From Treponema sp. (lineage in GTDB: Bacteria > Spirochaetota > Spirochaetia > Treponematales > Treponemataceae): a stretch of 60,299 nucleotides of DNA. Under the pieces are notes generated by a model. It had not been told where the DNA came from. It made no database searches and was given only the letters and a program-made list of their open reading frames with translations. Numbering within the stretch: the stretch's first letter is position 1; each line of letters opens with the position of its first letter. Of this stretch, positions 49,741-58,450 are shown piece after piece. The stretch is taken from NCBI GenBank assembly GCA_024682655.1, contig JAIKYZ010000110.1, positions 1-60,299 on the forward strand. Direction: 5' to 3'. The position numbers and the translations under genes are program-made.

Positions 49741-50721
49741 TTAATCCTTATTTGCAGATTTCTTTTTATTAAGAATGAATAAAACAATTCCAGTTACAAG
49801 TGAAGCAAGAATCATAATAAAACATAAAATCTGGCCTGTAGAAATATTTAATAGAGAAGTGTTTTGATAAATTGGGGCATTTGCATCTTTTGCAATTCTA
49901 AAGCCTAAATCTGCATCTGGTTCTCTGAAATATTCAATTACAAAACGGAAAAGTCCATAACCACCGGTGTACATAACTGACAACTGTCCGTCGAATTTTT
50001 TATGTTTGCGTGAAAACCATAAAATTAAGAAAAGTACAATTCCTTCAAAAAAGGCTTCGTAAAGTTGGCTTGGGTGGCGAGGGAAATTTACCAGATTCAT
50101 ATTTGAAATATCCATACCAATTTTTTCTGCAAATTCCTGAACCCATGGAATTGAAGCAGAAAAGCGCTCTGCATCAGGGAAAACCATACCCCAAGGAGCA
50201 CTTGTTATTCGTCCAAATAATTCACCATTACAGAAATTACCTAAGCGGCCAAAAGTGTATCCCAGTGGAATTGCAACGGCCATAACGTCACACCACTTCC
50301 AGAAAGAATGTTTATGGATTTTACACCAAACTAACATTCCAATAAATCCGCCAATAAAACCACCGTGATAAGACATTCCTGCAAGCCCTGTGAATCTACC
50401 GTTCTGGAAAGGCCAGAAAATAAGCCAGGGTCTTTTCCAATAAAATCCGCTTGTGTCGTAAACCAAAGTAGAGAAGATTCTAGCGCCAATTAAAAGAAAT
50501 AAAATACCTGTGGCAATAAAACTAAAAATATCATCATCATTTGCTTTGTAGCTTTCTGTATCTAAAGCACCTTCTTTAGACTGTTTTTTTAAAATCAGAT
50601 AGGCAGTAAGAAAGGCAAAAACATACATTAAGCCATACCATCTTAAAGCCCCTAAAAATTTAATTCCTGGAAAAATTTGTGCGTGTAACCAGCTAGGATA
50701 ATTAACAAATAGAAAATTCAT
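49741..50721 (-). CDS. lgt: Prolipoprotein diacylglyceryl transferase
   Basis: The 326-residue membrane enzyme attaches diacylglycerol to the lipobox cysteine of prolipoproteins. The Lgt signature 'GRLGNFCNGELFGRITSAPWG' and 'FPRHPSQLYEAFFEG' are present, as are about seven membrane spans. It therefore processes the several lipoproteins encoded in this window. A Shine-Dalgarno (AAGGAGG) abuts a hairpin before the ATG (see 50722-50754). Confidence 0.95.
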   Translation of the reverse strand: MNFLFVNYPSWLHAQIFPGIKFLGALRWYGLMYVFAFLTAYLILKKQSKEGALDTESYKANDDDIFSFIATGILFLLIGARIFSTLVYDTSGFYWKRPWLIFWPFQNGRFTGLAGMSYHGGFIGGFIGMLVWCKIHKHSFWKWCDVMAVAIPLGYTFGRLGNFCNGELFGRITSAPWGMVFPDAERFSASIPWVQEFAEKIGMDISNMNLVNFPRHPSQLYEAFFEGIVLFLILWFSRKHKKFDGQLSVMYTGGYGLFRFVIEYFREPDADLGFRIAKDANAPIYQNTSLLNISTGQILCFIMILASLVTGIVLFILNKKKSANKD

Positions 50722-50754
50722 ATTGTAATTCCCAAAAAATCGGGAATCCTCCTT
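50722..50754 (-). promoter_or_regulatory. Shine-Dalgarno plus hairpin spacer of lgt
   Basis: On the minus strand AAGGAGG (50754-50748) is directly followed by a hairpin ATTCCC/GGGAAT (50747-50728, 8-nt loop) and then 6 nt to the ATG at 50721. Linear spacing is 26 nt; with the hairpin folded it is a normal 6 nt. Confidence 0.65.
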
Positions 50755-50761
50755 CTTTTAG

Positions 50762-51907
50762 TTAGATTTTAAATCCTTGTTCAGCTGCTTTAAGGAGTTT
50801 AGATCTTAAGAGCATGTTTTCTTTTCGGATTTGAGTTAATTCATAATTTTGAGTTTTTACCATTTCTGCAAGTTCTGAGGTTGAAAGAGTACCTCCGGAA
50901 ACAAGGTCATCAATTCCAGAAATTTTGAAGTTGTAATCTTCATTAGCCTCGTCTTCAATATTCTGAAAATTATCATTTCCGCTCTCGGGAGTAAAATCAG
51001 CATCAAACTGATGAACTGGGGCGGCAATAATTTTATCTGCAATTCTGTAAATAGCCTGGCCCAAAACTGACTGAGGTTTATAAACAACGACAGGAAGTTG
51101 AGATGAAAGGGCCTTGTCTTGAACAATATCCCTGAAAGTTAAGCCTAAGTATTCAATTTCCAGGCCTAAATACTGGTTGCAGGAATTTTTAATTCTTGTA
51201 GCCCTGTCCGCATCTTTAGGGTCTTCTATCATATTCATAATCAGACGGGGTCTAAACTGCTGCATTCTTTTTATAAAGAGCTGGGCATTTTGTGGATCAA
51301 CAGAAGATAGAGTTTGAACTAATTGAGGTATATAAAGTTTCTGCATTTTTACAGGATCTTTTTTTAACTGCTCAAGATATTCTCTACCAGGAGTTCCTCT
51401 TTTAAAAGTTGTGTACAAAAGTCTAAAAACTACATTCTTTAAGAAGAGGTAGCCATTTAAAGTTGCTGTAACCGCTGGGGCCGAAACAATAAGACCTTGT
51501 GGAGAAAGAAGGAACATATCCAGAATAAACTGATGAGTTCCTGCTCCTAAGTCCAAAATTAAATAATCACAATTAATATTTTTGAGATTTCTGATTAATC
51601 GGATTTTTTGATTATATTTTAGTGAGGTTAAATCAGGAATCTGACTGTCTCCTGCAATAAAATATACGTTTTGATAATCTGTTGGCTGAATAATATCTTT
51701 AAAATCTGTTTTTCCAGAGAACCAGCTTCCTAAACTTGCAATGCCGGGTCTTTGTCCGATTACTAAATGAAGATTTGAAGCACCAAGATCCAAATCAACA
51801 AGGACAACTCTTTTTCCACCTTGTCCAAGGGCGACTGCTAAATTGGCGGCAAGAAGGCTTTTTCCAACACCACCCTTTCCACTAGCTATTGGTATAATCT
51901 GTGACAT
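50762..51907 (-). CDS. MinD/FlhG-like P-loop ATPase
   Basis: The 381-residue protein begins with the deviant Walker A of the ParA/MinD family ('SGKGGVGKSLLAANLAVALGQ') and the following 'VVLVDLDLGASNLHLVIG' and 'YLILDLGAGTH' motifs. Residues ~300-381 are an extra region ending in a short coiled coil ('YELTQIRKENMLLRSKLLKAAEQ'). The 'DLDLGASN' variant and the extension resemble FlhG-type proteins that set flagellar number and site, but MinD-like function cannot be excluded. A TATAAT lies 6 nt before the start. It heads the operon with lgt, uppP and nnr. Confidence 0.85.
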   Translation of the reverse strand: MSQIIPIASGKGGVGKSLLAANLAVALGQGGKRVVLVDLDLGASNLHLVIGQRPGIASLGSWFSGKTDFKDIIQPTDYQNVYFIAGDSQIPDLTSLKYNQKIRLIRNLKNINCDYLILDLGAGTHQFILDMFLLSPQGLIVSAPAVTATLNGYLFLKNVVFRLLYTTFKRGTPGREYLEQLKKDPVKMQKLYIPQLVQTLSSVDPQNAQLFIKRMQQFRPRLIMNMIEDPKDADRATRIKNSCNQYLGLEIEYLGLTFRDIVQDKALSSQLPVVVYKPQSVLGQAIYRIADKIIAAPVHQFDADFTPESGNDNFQNIEDEANEDYNFKISGIDDLVSGGTLSTSELAEMVKTQNYELTQIRKENMLLRSKLLKAAEQGFKI

Positions 51908-51913
51908 AAATTA

Positions 51914-51919
51914 ATTATA
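51914..51919 (-). promoter_or_regulatory. -10 box of the MinD/FlhG-like operon (leaderless start)
   Basis: Minus-strand TATAAT ends 6 nt before the ATG at 51907; the -35 region is weak. No Shine-Dalgarno. Confidence 0.55.
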
Positions 51920-51930
51920 GCATTTAATAT

Positions 51931-51959
51931 AGAAATTTTATAGATAGTGTCATAAAATA
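51931..51959 (+). promoter_or_regulatory. Promoter of ctpA (leaderless start)
   Basis: TAGAAA, a 17-bp spacer and TAAAAT (51954-51959) end 5 nt before the ATG at 51965. It is back to back with the minus-strand promoter. Confidence 0.55.
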
Positions 51960-51964
51960 AGTCT

Positions 51965-53461
51965 ATGAAAAAAATCAATAAGTTTTGCATTAAAAATGTA
52001 GTTTCGATTTTTGCTACATTCTGTATTTTTTTTACATTACCACAGTGTTATGCACAAGACTATGTAACAAGTAGTGATTCGGAGAATTTATTAGCTGCTC
52101 AAAAAAAGACAAAAGCTTATCTTGATAATTTTGATTCGGTTTTTAAATTTGTTCAAAAAAATTATGTTGATGAAATAGATCCTCGTATTTTGTATGAAGG
52201 TGCCTTAAAAGGAATGATGGATGCAATTGGCGATCCTTATACGGTTTACCTTGATTCAAATCAGATGAGAGATCTTACTGATACAACCGCCGGAAATTTT
52301 GGAGGGGTAGGACTTTCAATTTCAAAGGCAGTTGAATCTACTCCGGAAAAACCCGCTTATGTAGAAGTTGCTTCTCCAATCGAAGATACTCCTGGTTTTA
52401 GAGCAGGAATTAAATCTGGAGATTTTATTATCGCAATCGAAGGAGAATCTACCGTAGAAATGTCCATGAATGATGTTCTTGATAGATTACGCGGTGAAGT
52501 TGGAACTCCTGTAACAATTACAATTCTTCGGGGTAAAACAATGAAATTTGATGTTACCTTAGTTAGAGAATTAATCGAAGTTCCTACTGTAAAATATTCA
52601 ATGATTGAAAATACTTCAATTGGATATGTGAGATTGATAAAATTCACTCCAGACACTTCAGACTGCCTTCAAAAAGCCTTAGATGAATTTGCAAGTAAGG
52701 GCTACAAAGGATTAATAATCGATTTAAGAGATAATCCAGGCGGATTAATTTCAAGTGTAGTAGATATTGCAGATAAATTTATTGATAAAGGACCAATCGT
52801 AACTACAAAAAGTAGACTTGCTTTTGAAAACTATCAGTACGATGCAAATGACGAAACAAAGGTTCCTGCTGATTTACCAATTGTAATTCTTATCAACAGA
52901 GGTTCTGCTTCTGCATCAGAAATTCTTTCTGGATGTCTTAAAGATTATCACAAGGCCTATCTTGTTGGAGAAAGAACTTATGGAAAGGGATCTGTTCAGC
53001 AGGTAATTCCTTTAAGTGATATAGATGGAATTAAACTTACAATGGCCAGATATTATACTCCTTCTGACGTAAATATTGATAAAGTTGGAATTCCACCTGA
53101 TTTAGAAATTAAAAACCTTGAAGATTTTACAGAAGCAGAGGAAAAGGCCTATCTTGATTTGATTTCTTCAAATGCAATTTCAAAGACTGTTGAAGAAAAT
53201 CCTTCAATGAGCGAAAGTCAAATAGCAAAAAAAGCTGTTGAATTGAATAAAACTTATCCTATTGGCGAAAGATTAATTAGAAGACTTTTGAGAAATGAAA
53301 AAAATAGAACTGAAGAAACTCCTGCTTATGATTTGGATTATGATTTACAGCTTTTACAGGCAATTAAAAATGTAAGTCAGCCAGATTTTAGTGAATTAGT
53401 TCGTAATACAAAAACTCTCAAAGAACTTCAGGATCAGGTTCAATTAGAAGAAAGCAAGTAA
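51965..53461 (+). CDS. C-terminal processing peptidase (S41 family)
   Basis: The 498-residue protease has a signal peptide (to about residue 30), a PDZ domain (~105-190, 'GGVGLSIS...IKSGDFIIAIEGEST') and the S41 catalytic domain with the Ser in 'NRGSASASEILSG' (near residue 318) and the Lys in 'TYGKGSVQQVIPL' (near residue 344). It should act in the periplasm on protein C-termini or peptidoglycan hydrolase control. It is the first gene of a four-gene plus-strand cluster. Confidence 0.95.
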   Translation: MKKINKFCIKNVVSIFATFCIFFTLPQCYAQDYVTSSDSENLLAAQKKTKAYLDNFDSVFKFVQKNYVDEIDPRILYEGALKGMMDAIGDPYTVYLDSNQMRDLTDTTAGNFGGVGLSISKAVESTPEKPAYVEVASPIEDTPGFRAGIKSGDFIIAIEGESTVEMSMNDVLDRLRGEVGTPVTITILRGKTMKFDVTLVRELIEVPTVKYSMIENTSIGYVRLIKFTPDTSDCLQKALDEFASKGYKGLIIDLRDNPGGLISSVVDIADKFIDKGPIVTTKSRLAFENYQYDANDETKVPADLPIVILINRGSASASEILSGCLKDYHKAYLVGERTYGKGSVQQVIPLSDIDGIKLTMARYYTPSDVNIDKVGIPPDLEIKNLEDFTEAEEKAYLDLISSNAISKTVEENPSMSESQIAKKAVELNKTYPIGERLIRRLLRNEKNRTEETPAYDLDYDLQLLQAIKNVSQPDFSELVRNTKTLKELQDQVQLEESK

Positions 53462-53466
53462 AATAA

Positions 53467-54273
53467 ATGCGACAACTAATTTTAGAGAATCAGCTGATTA
53501 AAAATGGCCTCATAAAATTAACAGGCAAAGACTATAAATATCTTCGACAGGTCCTTAGGGCAAAAGTTGGAGATATGATTGAAGTTAGGCTAAAAGATCA
53601 GACTTTATGGGGCAGTACCCTTGTTTCAATAGATGATAAAGCTAAGTGTGTAACTTTACAGCTTTGTAATGAAATAAATTCAGAAAATACAGTTACCCGT
53701 GGTGTAAAAGCTTCTGAAATTCAAAATGAAAATTCGTGTGATTATTATTTATTTCAGTTCATACCAAAGCCCCAGAAATTTGAAATGATTGTAAGGCAGG
53801 CAAGTGAATGTGGAGTAAAAAAGATTATTCCGGTAATTGGCGAATATTCAGATAAAAGCAGCATAAAGGCCCTGCAATCATCAAAACAGGAAAGACTTGA
53901 AAGAATAATCAAAGAGGCAAGGCAGCAAAGTGGTTCTCCAGTCGATACTCAAGTTTCAGAGCCACTCACAATTGAAGAGGCAATTGCCTTTTGGAAAGAA
54001 TCTTCGGAAGGTAAAGAAAATCTTGCTTTTGTTTTAAGCGAAAGAAATGATTTTTCTGAAAGTTTAAGACAATGTTTAGATAAAAAAGAAAAAATCAAAA
54101 GTGTGTGTGTAGCTGTTGGCAGTGAAGGTGGAATAAGTCCAGAAGAAATTGAAATTTTAAGAAAAAATGGACTTTTCCACGCCATACATTTTGACGTTAA
54201 TATATTAAGATGCGAAACTGCTGCCTTGTACGGAATGGCGGCAATTCAAACTGCTATAAATGAAAAGTCATAG
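53467..54273 (+). CDS. rsmE: 16S rRNA m3U1498 methyltransferase RsmE
   Basis: The 268-residue SPOUT-class enzyme methylates N3 of U1498 in 16S rRNA. An N-terminal PUA-like part ('YLRQVLRAKVGDMIEVR') is followed by the trefoil-knot part with 'AVGSEGGISPEEIEIL' and 'ILRCETAALYGMAAIQ', which form the SAM-binding knot. Length is slightly above the common 240-250 because of an insertion around residues 75-90. It starts 5 bp after ctpA. Confidence 0.93.
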   Translation: MRQLILENQLIKNGLIKLTGKDYKYLRQVLRAKVGDMIEVRLKDQTLWGSTLVSIDDKAKCVTLQLCNEINSENTVTRGVKASEIQNENSCDYYLFQFIPKPQKFEMIVRQASECGVKKIIPVIGEYSDKSSIKALQSSKQERLERIIKEARQQSGSPVDTQVSEPLTIEEAIAFWKESSEGKENLAFVLSERNDFSESLRQCLDKKEKIKSVCVAVGSEGGISPEEIEILRKNGLFHAIHFDVNILRCETAALYGMAAIQTAINEKS

Positions 54274-54291
54274 GAAGCTTGGGAGGGGAAT

Positions 54292-55035
54292 ATGGCAATT
54301 GAAAGAATTAATTTATTAGGTGTCCCTGTTGATATCTGTGAACCTCAGAATTTGGAAAGTGAGGTTATGGAAATTATGGCAATGCCTGGAACCAAACAGA
54401 TTATTTTTCTTTCTATCTGGGATTTATTTAAGGCCCGTCATAATGAAGATTTTGCAGAATGTTTAAAAAGTGCTGCTTTGATTTTACCAATTTCTAAAAG
54501 TATTTTACGGGGCGCTAAGTTCCTCAAAAAGGATATCCCAGTAAGATACAATCCCTTTACCGCTGCAATTCAGATTCTTTCGATTATGGATTCCCACTAC
54601 AAGTCAATTTATCTTTTGGGTTCAAGTAAAAAAACTTTACAGCAGGCAGAAGTTAATTTGAGAGACACTTTCCCCCAGTTAAAGATTATTGGACGTTTTG
54701 TTGGTTATTATTCTAAAAATGCAGAAAGCAGTCTTGTAGAAGCAATTTTTAAATCACAACCAGATTTAGTTTTAATAAGTGATGGAATTCCAGAAAAAAA
54801 CTGCTGGGCTTATCATAGACGAAATAGTTTTTCATCAAGTATTTTCCTCTATTATAAGGATGCTTTTGGAATATTTTCAGAAAGAATTAAAAGAGTTAAG
54901 GAAAAAACTTTTGATAGAGGTCATGAAATTTTTGTTGAAATCCTTCATAACCCATTCAAAATATTTTTGCTCTTTCCATTTTTGTGGTATATACTAGTTT
55001 TGGTCTGGTACAGACTTTTTAGGAAAAATAAATAA
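54292..55035 (+). CDS. WecG/TagA/CpsF family glycosyltransferase (GT26)
   Basis: The 247-residue protein has the GT26 organisation: 'INLLGVPVDICEPQNLE' at the N-terminus, 'YLLGSSKKTLQQAEVNLRD..PQLKIIGRFVGYY' and the motif-3-like 'VLISDGIPEKNCWAYHRR' (usual 'GxPxQExW'). Members transfer UDP-activated N-acetylmannosamine or similar sugars to lipid-linked acceptors. A C-terminal hydrophobic stretch ('KIFLLFPFLWYILVLVWY') should anchor it to the membrane. A GGGAGGGG precedes the ATG. The degenerate 'EKNCW' makes the exact sugar specificity uncertain. Confidence 0.85.
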   Translation: MAIERINLLGVPVDICEPQNLESEVMEIMAMPGTKQIIFLSIWDLFKARHNEDFAECLKSAALILPISKSILRGAKFLKKDIPVRYNPFTAAIQILSIMDSHYKSIYLLGSSKKTLQQAEVNLRDTFPQLKIIGRFVGYYSKNAESSLVEAIFKSQPDLVLISDGIPEKNCWAYHRRNSFSSSIFLYYKDAFGIFSERIKRVKEKTFDRGHEIFVEILHNPFKIFLLFPFLWYILVLVWYRLFRKNK

Positions 55036-55058
55036 CTTAAAAAGGTTTTTAGGATATT

Positions 55059-56210
55059 TTGTTACAACATTTTGGTTTTGGAAAAATTCTTTGTGCAACA
55101 AAAAACGAAAGAATTGTCCAACTAATTATAAGTAGTTTAGAAAATATATCATTAATCCAATTTCAAAATGAACCGCCTCGTCTAAATGAAAAAAATCCCT
55201 TTATTGGAATTTTGGACGTAACAGTTTTAAAGGGTCAACAGTCTTTTTTTGGCGAAAGACATTTTAATAATTTAGAAAATATTCTTTTTATTATCCCTGA
55301 AAATAAACTTTGTCCTGAATTGGAAAAAATTGTTGAAATAGCACCTTTTGTAATTCCCTATCCCTGTTCTTCCCATTTTTTTAAATCTATTCTGGAAGAT
55401 TATTTAAATAATTATCATAACAGAGCTCAGCGCTTTTCGGAGCAGGGTGTAATCAGCACTTCTACTTTGGATGATTTGGACGGATATTTTATTGGCAATT
55501 CTCAGAAGATTAGAAAAGTAAGGCAGAAGATTCTTGATGTTTCAGAGTATGATTCTCCTGTTTTATTGCTGGGGGAAACTGGAACTGGAAAATCTACTGC
55601 GGCGGGTTTAATTCACTCTTATTCTGTTCGAAGAAATAATCCTTTTATTCAAATAAATCTTGCCGAAATTGTTGATTCACTGGCAGAAAGTACCTTATTT
55701 GGTTCTACAAAGGGCAGTTATACCGGGGCTATGAATCAGGAAGGTCTTATAAAATCAGGAGATAAAGGTACCCTCTTTTTTGATGAAGCGGGTTGTGCCT
55801 CCTTAAATACTCAGGCTTCGCTTTTAACTTTTGTGGAAAGTAAAAAAATCACTAAGGTTGGAAGTAAAAAATCTGAAGCAATCGACAGTCGTTTAATTTT
55901 TGCTACAAATGCGAATATTAAAAAAAATCTGGAGAATGGCACTTTTAGATATGATTTATATTATAGAATTTGCGATAACGTAATAAAATTTCCATCCCTG
56001 AGGGAAAGAATTGAAGATATTCCACAGATTGTAGATTCTTTTGAGATGAATAATAAAATTTTGGTTTCCAAAAAAGCAAGAGATTTACTTCTTGAATATA
56101 ATTGGCCTGGAAATTTCAGGGAACTGATAAAATGCCTGTCCAGAGCTCTTGCAAAAAGTGACAAAAAGGAAATTCAGGTAGGGGATATTGATTTTGCAGT
56201 TCTGGATTAA
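55059..56210 (+). CDS. Sigma54-type AAA+ activator without DNA-binding domain
   Basis: The start is TTG, supported by AGGAT 7 nt upstream and by the lack of any nearby ATG. Residues ~1-130 look like a degenerate receiver domain ('FIGILDVTVLK'). The central AAA+ domain has Walker A 'GETGTGKST', the sigma54-contact loop 'GSYTGA' (GAFTGA in most activators), and Walker B 'GTLFFDEAG'. 'NWPGNFRELIKCLSRAL' closes the domain, where a Fis-type helix-turn-helix would normally begin, but the protein ends at residue 383. It may activate sigma54 polymerase from solution or through a partner protein. Confidence 0.85.
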   Translation: MLQHFGFGKILCATKNERIVQLIISSLENISLIQFQNEPPRLNEKNPFIGILDVTVLKGQQSFFGERHFNNLENILFIIPENKLCPELEKIVEIAPFVIPYPCSSHFFKSILEDYLNNYHNRAQRFSEQGVISTSTLDDLDGYFIGNSQKIRKVRQKILDVSEYDSPVLLLGETGTGKSTAAGLIHSYSVRRNNPFIQINLAEIVDSLAESTLFGSTKGSYTGAMNQEGLIKSGDKGTLFFDEAGCASLNTQASLLTFVESKKITKVGSKKSEAIDSRLIFATNANIKKNLENGTFRYDLYYRICDNVIKFPSLRERIEDIPQIVDSFEMNNKILVSKKARDLLLEYNWPGNFRELIKCLSRALAKSDKKEIQVGDIDFAVLD

Positions 56211-56223
56211 AGCGATTTAAATC

Positions 56224-58116
56224 CTAAGATTGATTAATAATTCTTAAAATTGATCTTCCATATTCGTCGGCTTTTGCACTACCTATTCCATGTACGTTTA
56301 ATAATTCCGTCTTGTCTTTTGGTTTTTTGGCGGCAAGATCAAGAAGAGTTTTATCTCCAAAAATAATATAAGGCGGTACATTCATATCGTTAGCTTTTCT
56401 TTTACGCCAGGCTTTTAATTCTTCTATAATTCTTTCGGCTTCAGCATCATCGGCAGCAGGTTTTTCTGCAATAATTTTATCTGCTGGATTTTTCTTGTGA
56501 AGAATATATTCGGCTTTGCTGCTATTTGTTGAAGGCAGAAAATATGAAGATTGGCCCTGAAATTTTACAGGCAGGAGAATTTTATCTCGGTTGGCTAATA
56601 TTTCCCGGCCCAGGGAAGTTAAGGTCAGGATATTGTATTCTCCTGTTTTTACCAGTAAATTTTTTGCCATCAGTAAATCAACTAAATCTAGCCAGTCATT
56701 TTTTGAAAGGTCCCGACCAATTCCGTAAGTGGAAAGTCTGTTATGACCATTTTCTAAAATTCTCTTGTTTCTTGAGCCCATTAAAACATCAATTACATAA
56801 TTTGCACCAAAGTGTTCTTCTGTACGAATGATACAGCACATAAGTTTTTGTGAGGGAATTGTAACATCGGTTAATGGAGGAGCTCCTCGTGAGCAAATAT
56901 CACAACAGCAGTTTTGTTCTTCCTTGCTTTGAGGCTCTGTAAATTTTTCTGAAAAATAGGAAAGGAGATTTTTTCTACGGCACTCTCTTGAAGTAGCATA
57001 AGATACCATTTTTTGGAGAAGAGCTTCCGATTGTTGTGGATTTGCTACATCATTAAAGAAAAACCTTATCTTTGAAATATCACCTGGGCTGTAAAGTAGA
57101 AGAGCGGAAGAGGGTAATCCGTCACGTCCGGCTCGTCCAATTTCCTGATAATATTCTTCCATAGATTTAGGTAAATCATAGTTGATTACATATCTTACAT
57201 TTGGTTTATCAATTCCCATTCCAAAAGCGATTGTTGCAATCATAATTTGAATTTCATCTTTTACAAATTTTTCTTGGTTTTGACTTCTAACTTCATCAGA
57301 AAGGCCTGCGTGATAATTTAAAACAGAGTAGCCCAGGTTATCTAAAGTGTCAGTCAATTGATCTACCTGACGGCGGGAATTACAGTAAATAATTCCACTT
57401 TCGCCGCTGTGCCTTGAAATGTAGGAAATTACCTGAGTCAGGGGATCTCTTTTATTTTGAACTTCAAGAAAAATATTTGGTCTGTTGAAACTGGAAATAA
57501 AGATTTCTGGATTTTTCATTTGAAGATTCTTGATAATATCTTTACGAACCTGTTCAGTTGCTGTTGCAGTAAGTGCAATCATACTTGCTTCCGGGAAATA
57601 GTTTCTGAAACTTCCAATTTCAAGATAATCTAAACGAAAATCGTGGCCCCACTGACTTACACAATGGGCTTCATCAACTGTTATGCAGGAGATTTGAATA
57701 TTATTTTCGCTGAAAATATCTCTAAAACGACTTGTTGATAGGCCTTCTGGTGAAACATAAATTATTTTTGTCTGGCCTTCTTTGATTTTTTCTATATTTT
57801 CCAGGTAAGTTTTATAATCCAGGGTGGAATTCATAAAAATAGCTTGAATACCAGAGGCATTTAAGGCTGCTACCTGATCCTGCATTAAAGAAATTAAAGG
57901 AGAAACAACAATTGTAACTCCGGGAAGTATTAGGGCTGGAATTTGATAGCAAAGGGATTTTCCACCCCCTGTTGGCATAATTACAAGAGTATCTTTATTA
58001 TTTAAAAGGCTGTTGATAATCTCTTTTTGTTGAGAGCGAAAAGAATCGTATCCAAAGACTGTTTTTAGAACAAGTTCTGGTTTTGCATTCTCAAAGGTGT
58101 TAGCATTAATTTTCAC
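56224..58116 (-). CDS. recQ: ATP-dependent DNA helicase RecQ
   Basis: The 630-residue helicase unwinds DNA at forks and recombination intermediates. Motifs: Q-motif region 'VFGYDSFRSQQKEII', Walker A 'MPTGGGKSLCYQ', 'DEAHCVSQWGHDFR' (DExH), 'FNRPNIFLEV', motif VI 'YYQEIGRAGRDGLPSSALL', the RecQ-Ct zinc ligands 'ECRRKNLL...CCCDIC' and a C-terminal HRDC domain ('NVHGIGSAKADEYGRSILRII'). I chose the GTG at 58116 because TATAAT ends 6 nt before it; the frame is open to 58176 but those residues have no counterpart in typical RecQ and overlap the promoter. It is divergent from tRNA-Leu. Confidence 0.93.
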   Translation of the reverse strand: MKINANTFENAKPELVLKTVFGYDSFRSQQKEIINSLLNNKDTLVIMPTGGGKSLCYQIPALILPGVTIVVSPLISLMQDQVAALNASGIQAIFMNSTLDYKTYLENIEKIKEGQTKIIYVSPEGLSTSRFRDIFSENNIQISCITVDEAHCVSQWGHDFRLDYLEIGSFRNYFPEASMIALTATATEQVRKDIIKNLQMKNPEIFISSFNRPNIFLEVQNKRDPLTQVISYISRHSGESGIIYCNSRRQVDQLTDTLDNLGYSVLNYHAGLSDEVRSQNQEKFVKDEIQIMIATIAFGMGIDKPNVRYVINYDLPKSMEEYYQEIGRAGRDGLPSSALLLYSPGDISKIRFFFNDVANPQQSEALLQKMVSYATSRECRRKNLLSYFSEKFTEPQSKEEQNCCCDICSRGAPPLTDVTIPSQKLMCCIIRTEEHFGANYVIDVLMGSRNKRILENGHNRLSTYGIGRDLSKNDWLDLVDLLMAKNLLVKTGEYNILTLTSLGREILANRDKILLPVKFQGQSSYFLPSTNSSKAEYILHKKNPADKIIAEKPAADDAEAERIIEELKAWRKRKANDMNVPPYIIFGDKTLLDLAAKKPKDKTELLNVHGIGSAKADEYGRSILRIINQS

Positions 58117-58122
58117 AAAATA

Positions 58123-58128
58123 ATTATA
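58123..58128 (-). promoter_or_regulatory. -10 box of recQ (leaderless GTG start)
   Basis: Minus-strand TATAAT ends 6 nt before GTG 58116, with a weak TTTTCA 16 bp further upstream. Confidence 0.5.
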
Positions 58129-58143
58129 CATTTTAAATTGCAC

Positions 58144-58172
58144 TTGAAAAACCCCATTATTTTTGTTATAGT
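58144..58172 (+). promoter_or_regulatory. Promoter of tRNA-Leu(CAA)
   Basis: TTGAAA (58144-58149), a 17-bp spacer and TATAGT (58167-58172). The predicted start near 58179 is about 5 nt before the mature tRNA 5' end. Confidence 0.8.
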
Positions 58173-58183
58173 TCAATCATTCT

Positions 58184-58266
58184 GCCGGAGTGATGGAATG
58201 GTAGACATGACAGACTCAAAATCTGTTGCGGGCGACTGCGTAAGAGTTCAAGTCTCTTCTCCGGTA
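58184..58266 (+). tRNA. tRNA-Leu (anticodon CAA)
   Basis: A class II tRNA of 83 nt. Acceptor stem 58184-58190 pairs with 58259-58265 (the outermost pair is G-U rather than G-C) and A58266 is the discriminator. The anticodon stem ACAGA/TCTGT encloses the loop CTCAAAA with anticodon CAA. A long variable arm (GCGG/CTGC stem) follows. The T-arm is AAGAG-TTCAAGT-CTCTT. The CCA end is not encoded. It is directly followed by the tandem array whose units copy its 3' end. Confidence 0.92.
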
Positions 58267-58450
58267 CTTATAATAGGTCTTCTAGTTCTCTAGAAGGCCT
58301 TTTTTGTTTTTAAATCAACTCAGTTTTCAGACTTTCACCGCTCGCATGGCTCGCTTCCAGCCTAACGAACGATGAACCTAAAACAATGCTAGGCGCATCG
58401 TTTTTTAACGGTTCTTCGATCTTCGGCTAGTTCAAGTCTCTTCTCCGGTA
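58267..58450 (+). repeat. Array unit 1
   Basis: 184 bp. Terminator hairpin 58275-58300. Body of the CGCATGG type ('AGACTTTCAC' left arm, imperfect match to the T-arm). Its tail (58429-58450) is identical to the tRNA-Leu(CAA) 3' end. Confidence 0.85.
58275..58305 (+). terminator. Terminator of tRNA-Leu, first array unit
   Basis: 11-bp stem (58275-58285 with 58290-58300), TTCT loop, one G-U pair, then T6. It starts 9 bp after the tRNA. Confidence 0.92.

Noticed and set aside
58348..58374. Short peptide MARFQPNER* in units 1, 5 and 6
   Set aside because: No ribosome binding site, absent from units 2 and 4, and changed in unit 3, so it is unlikely to be coding.
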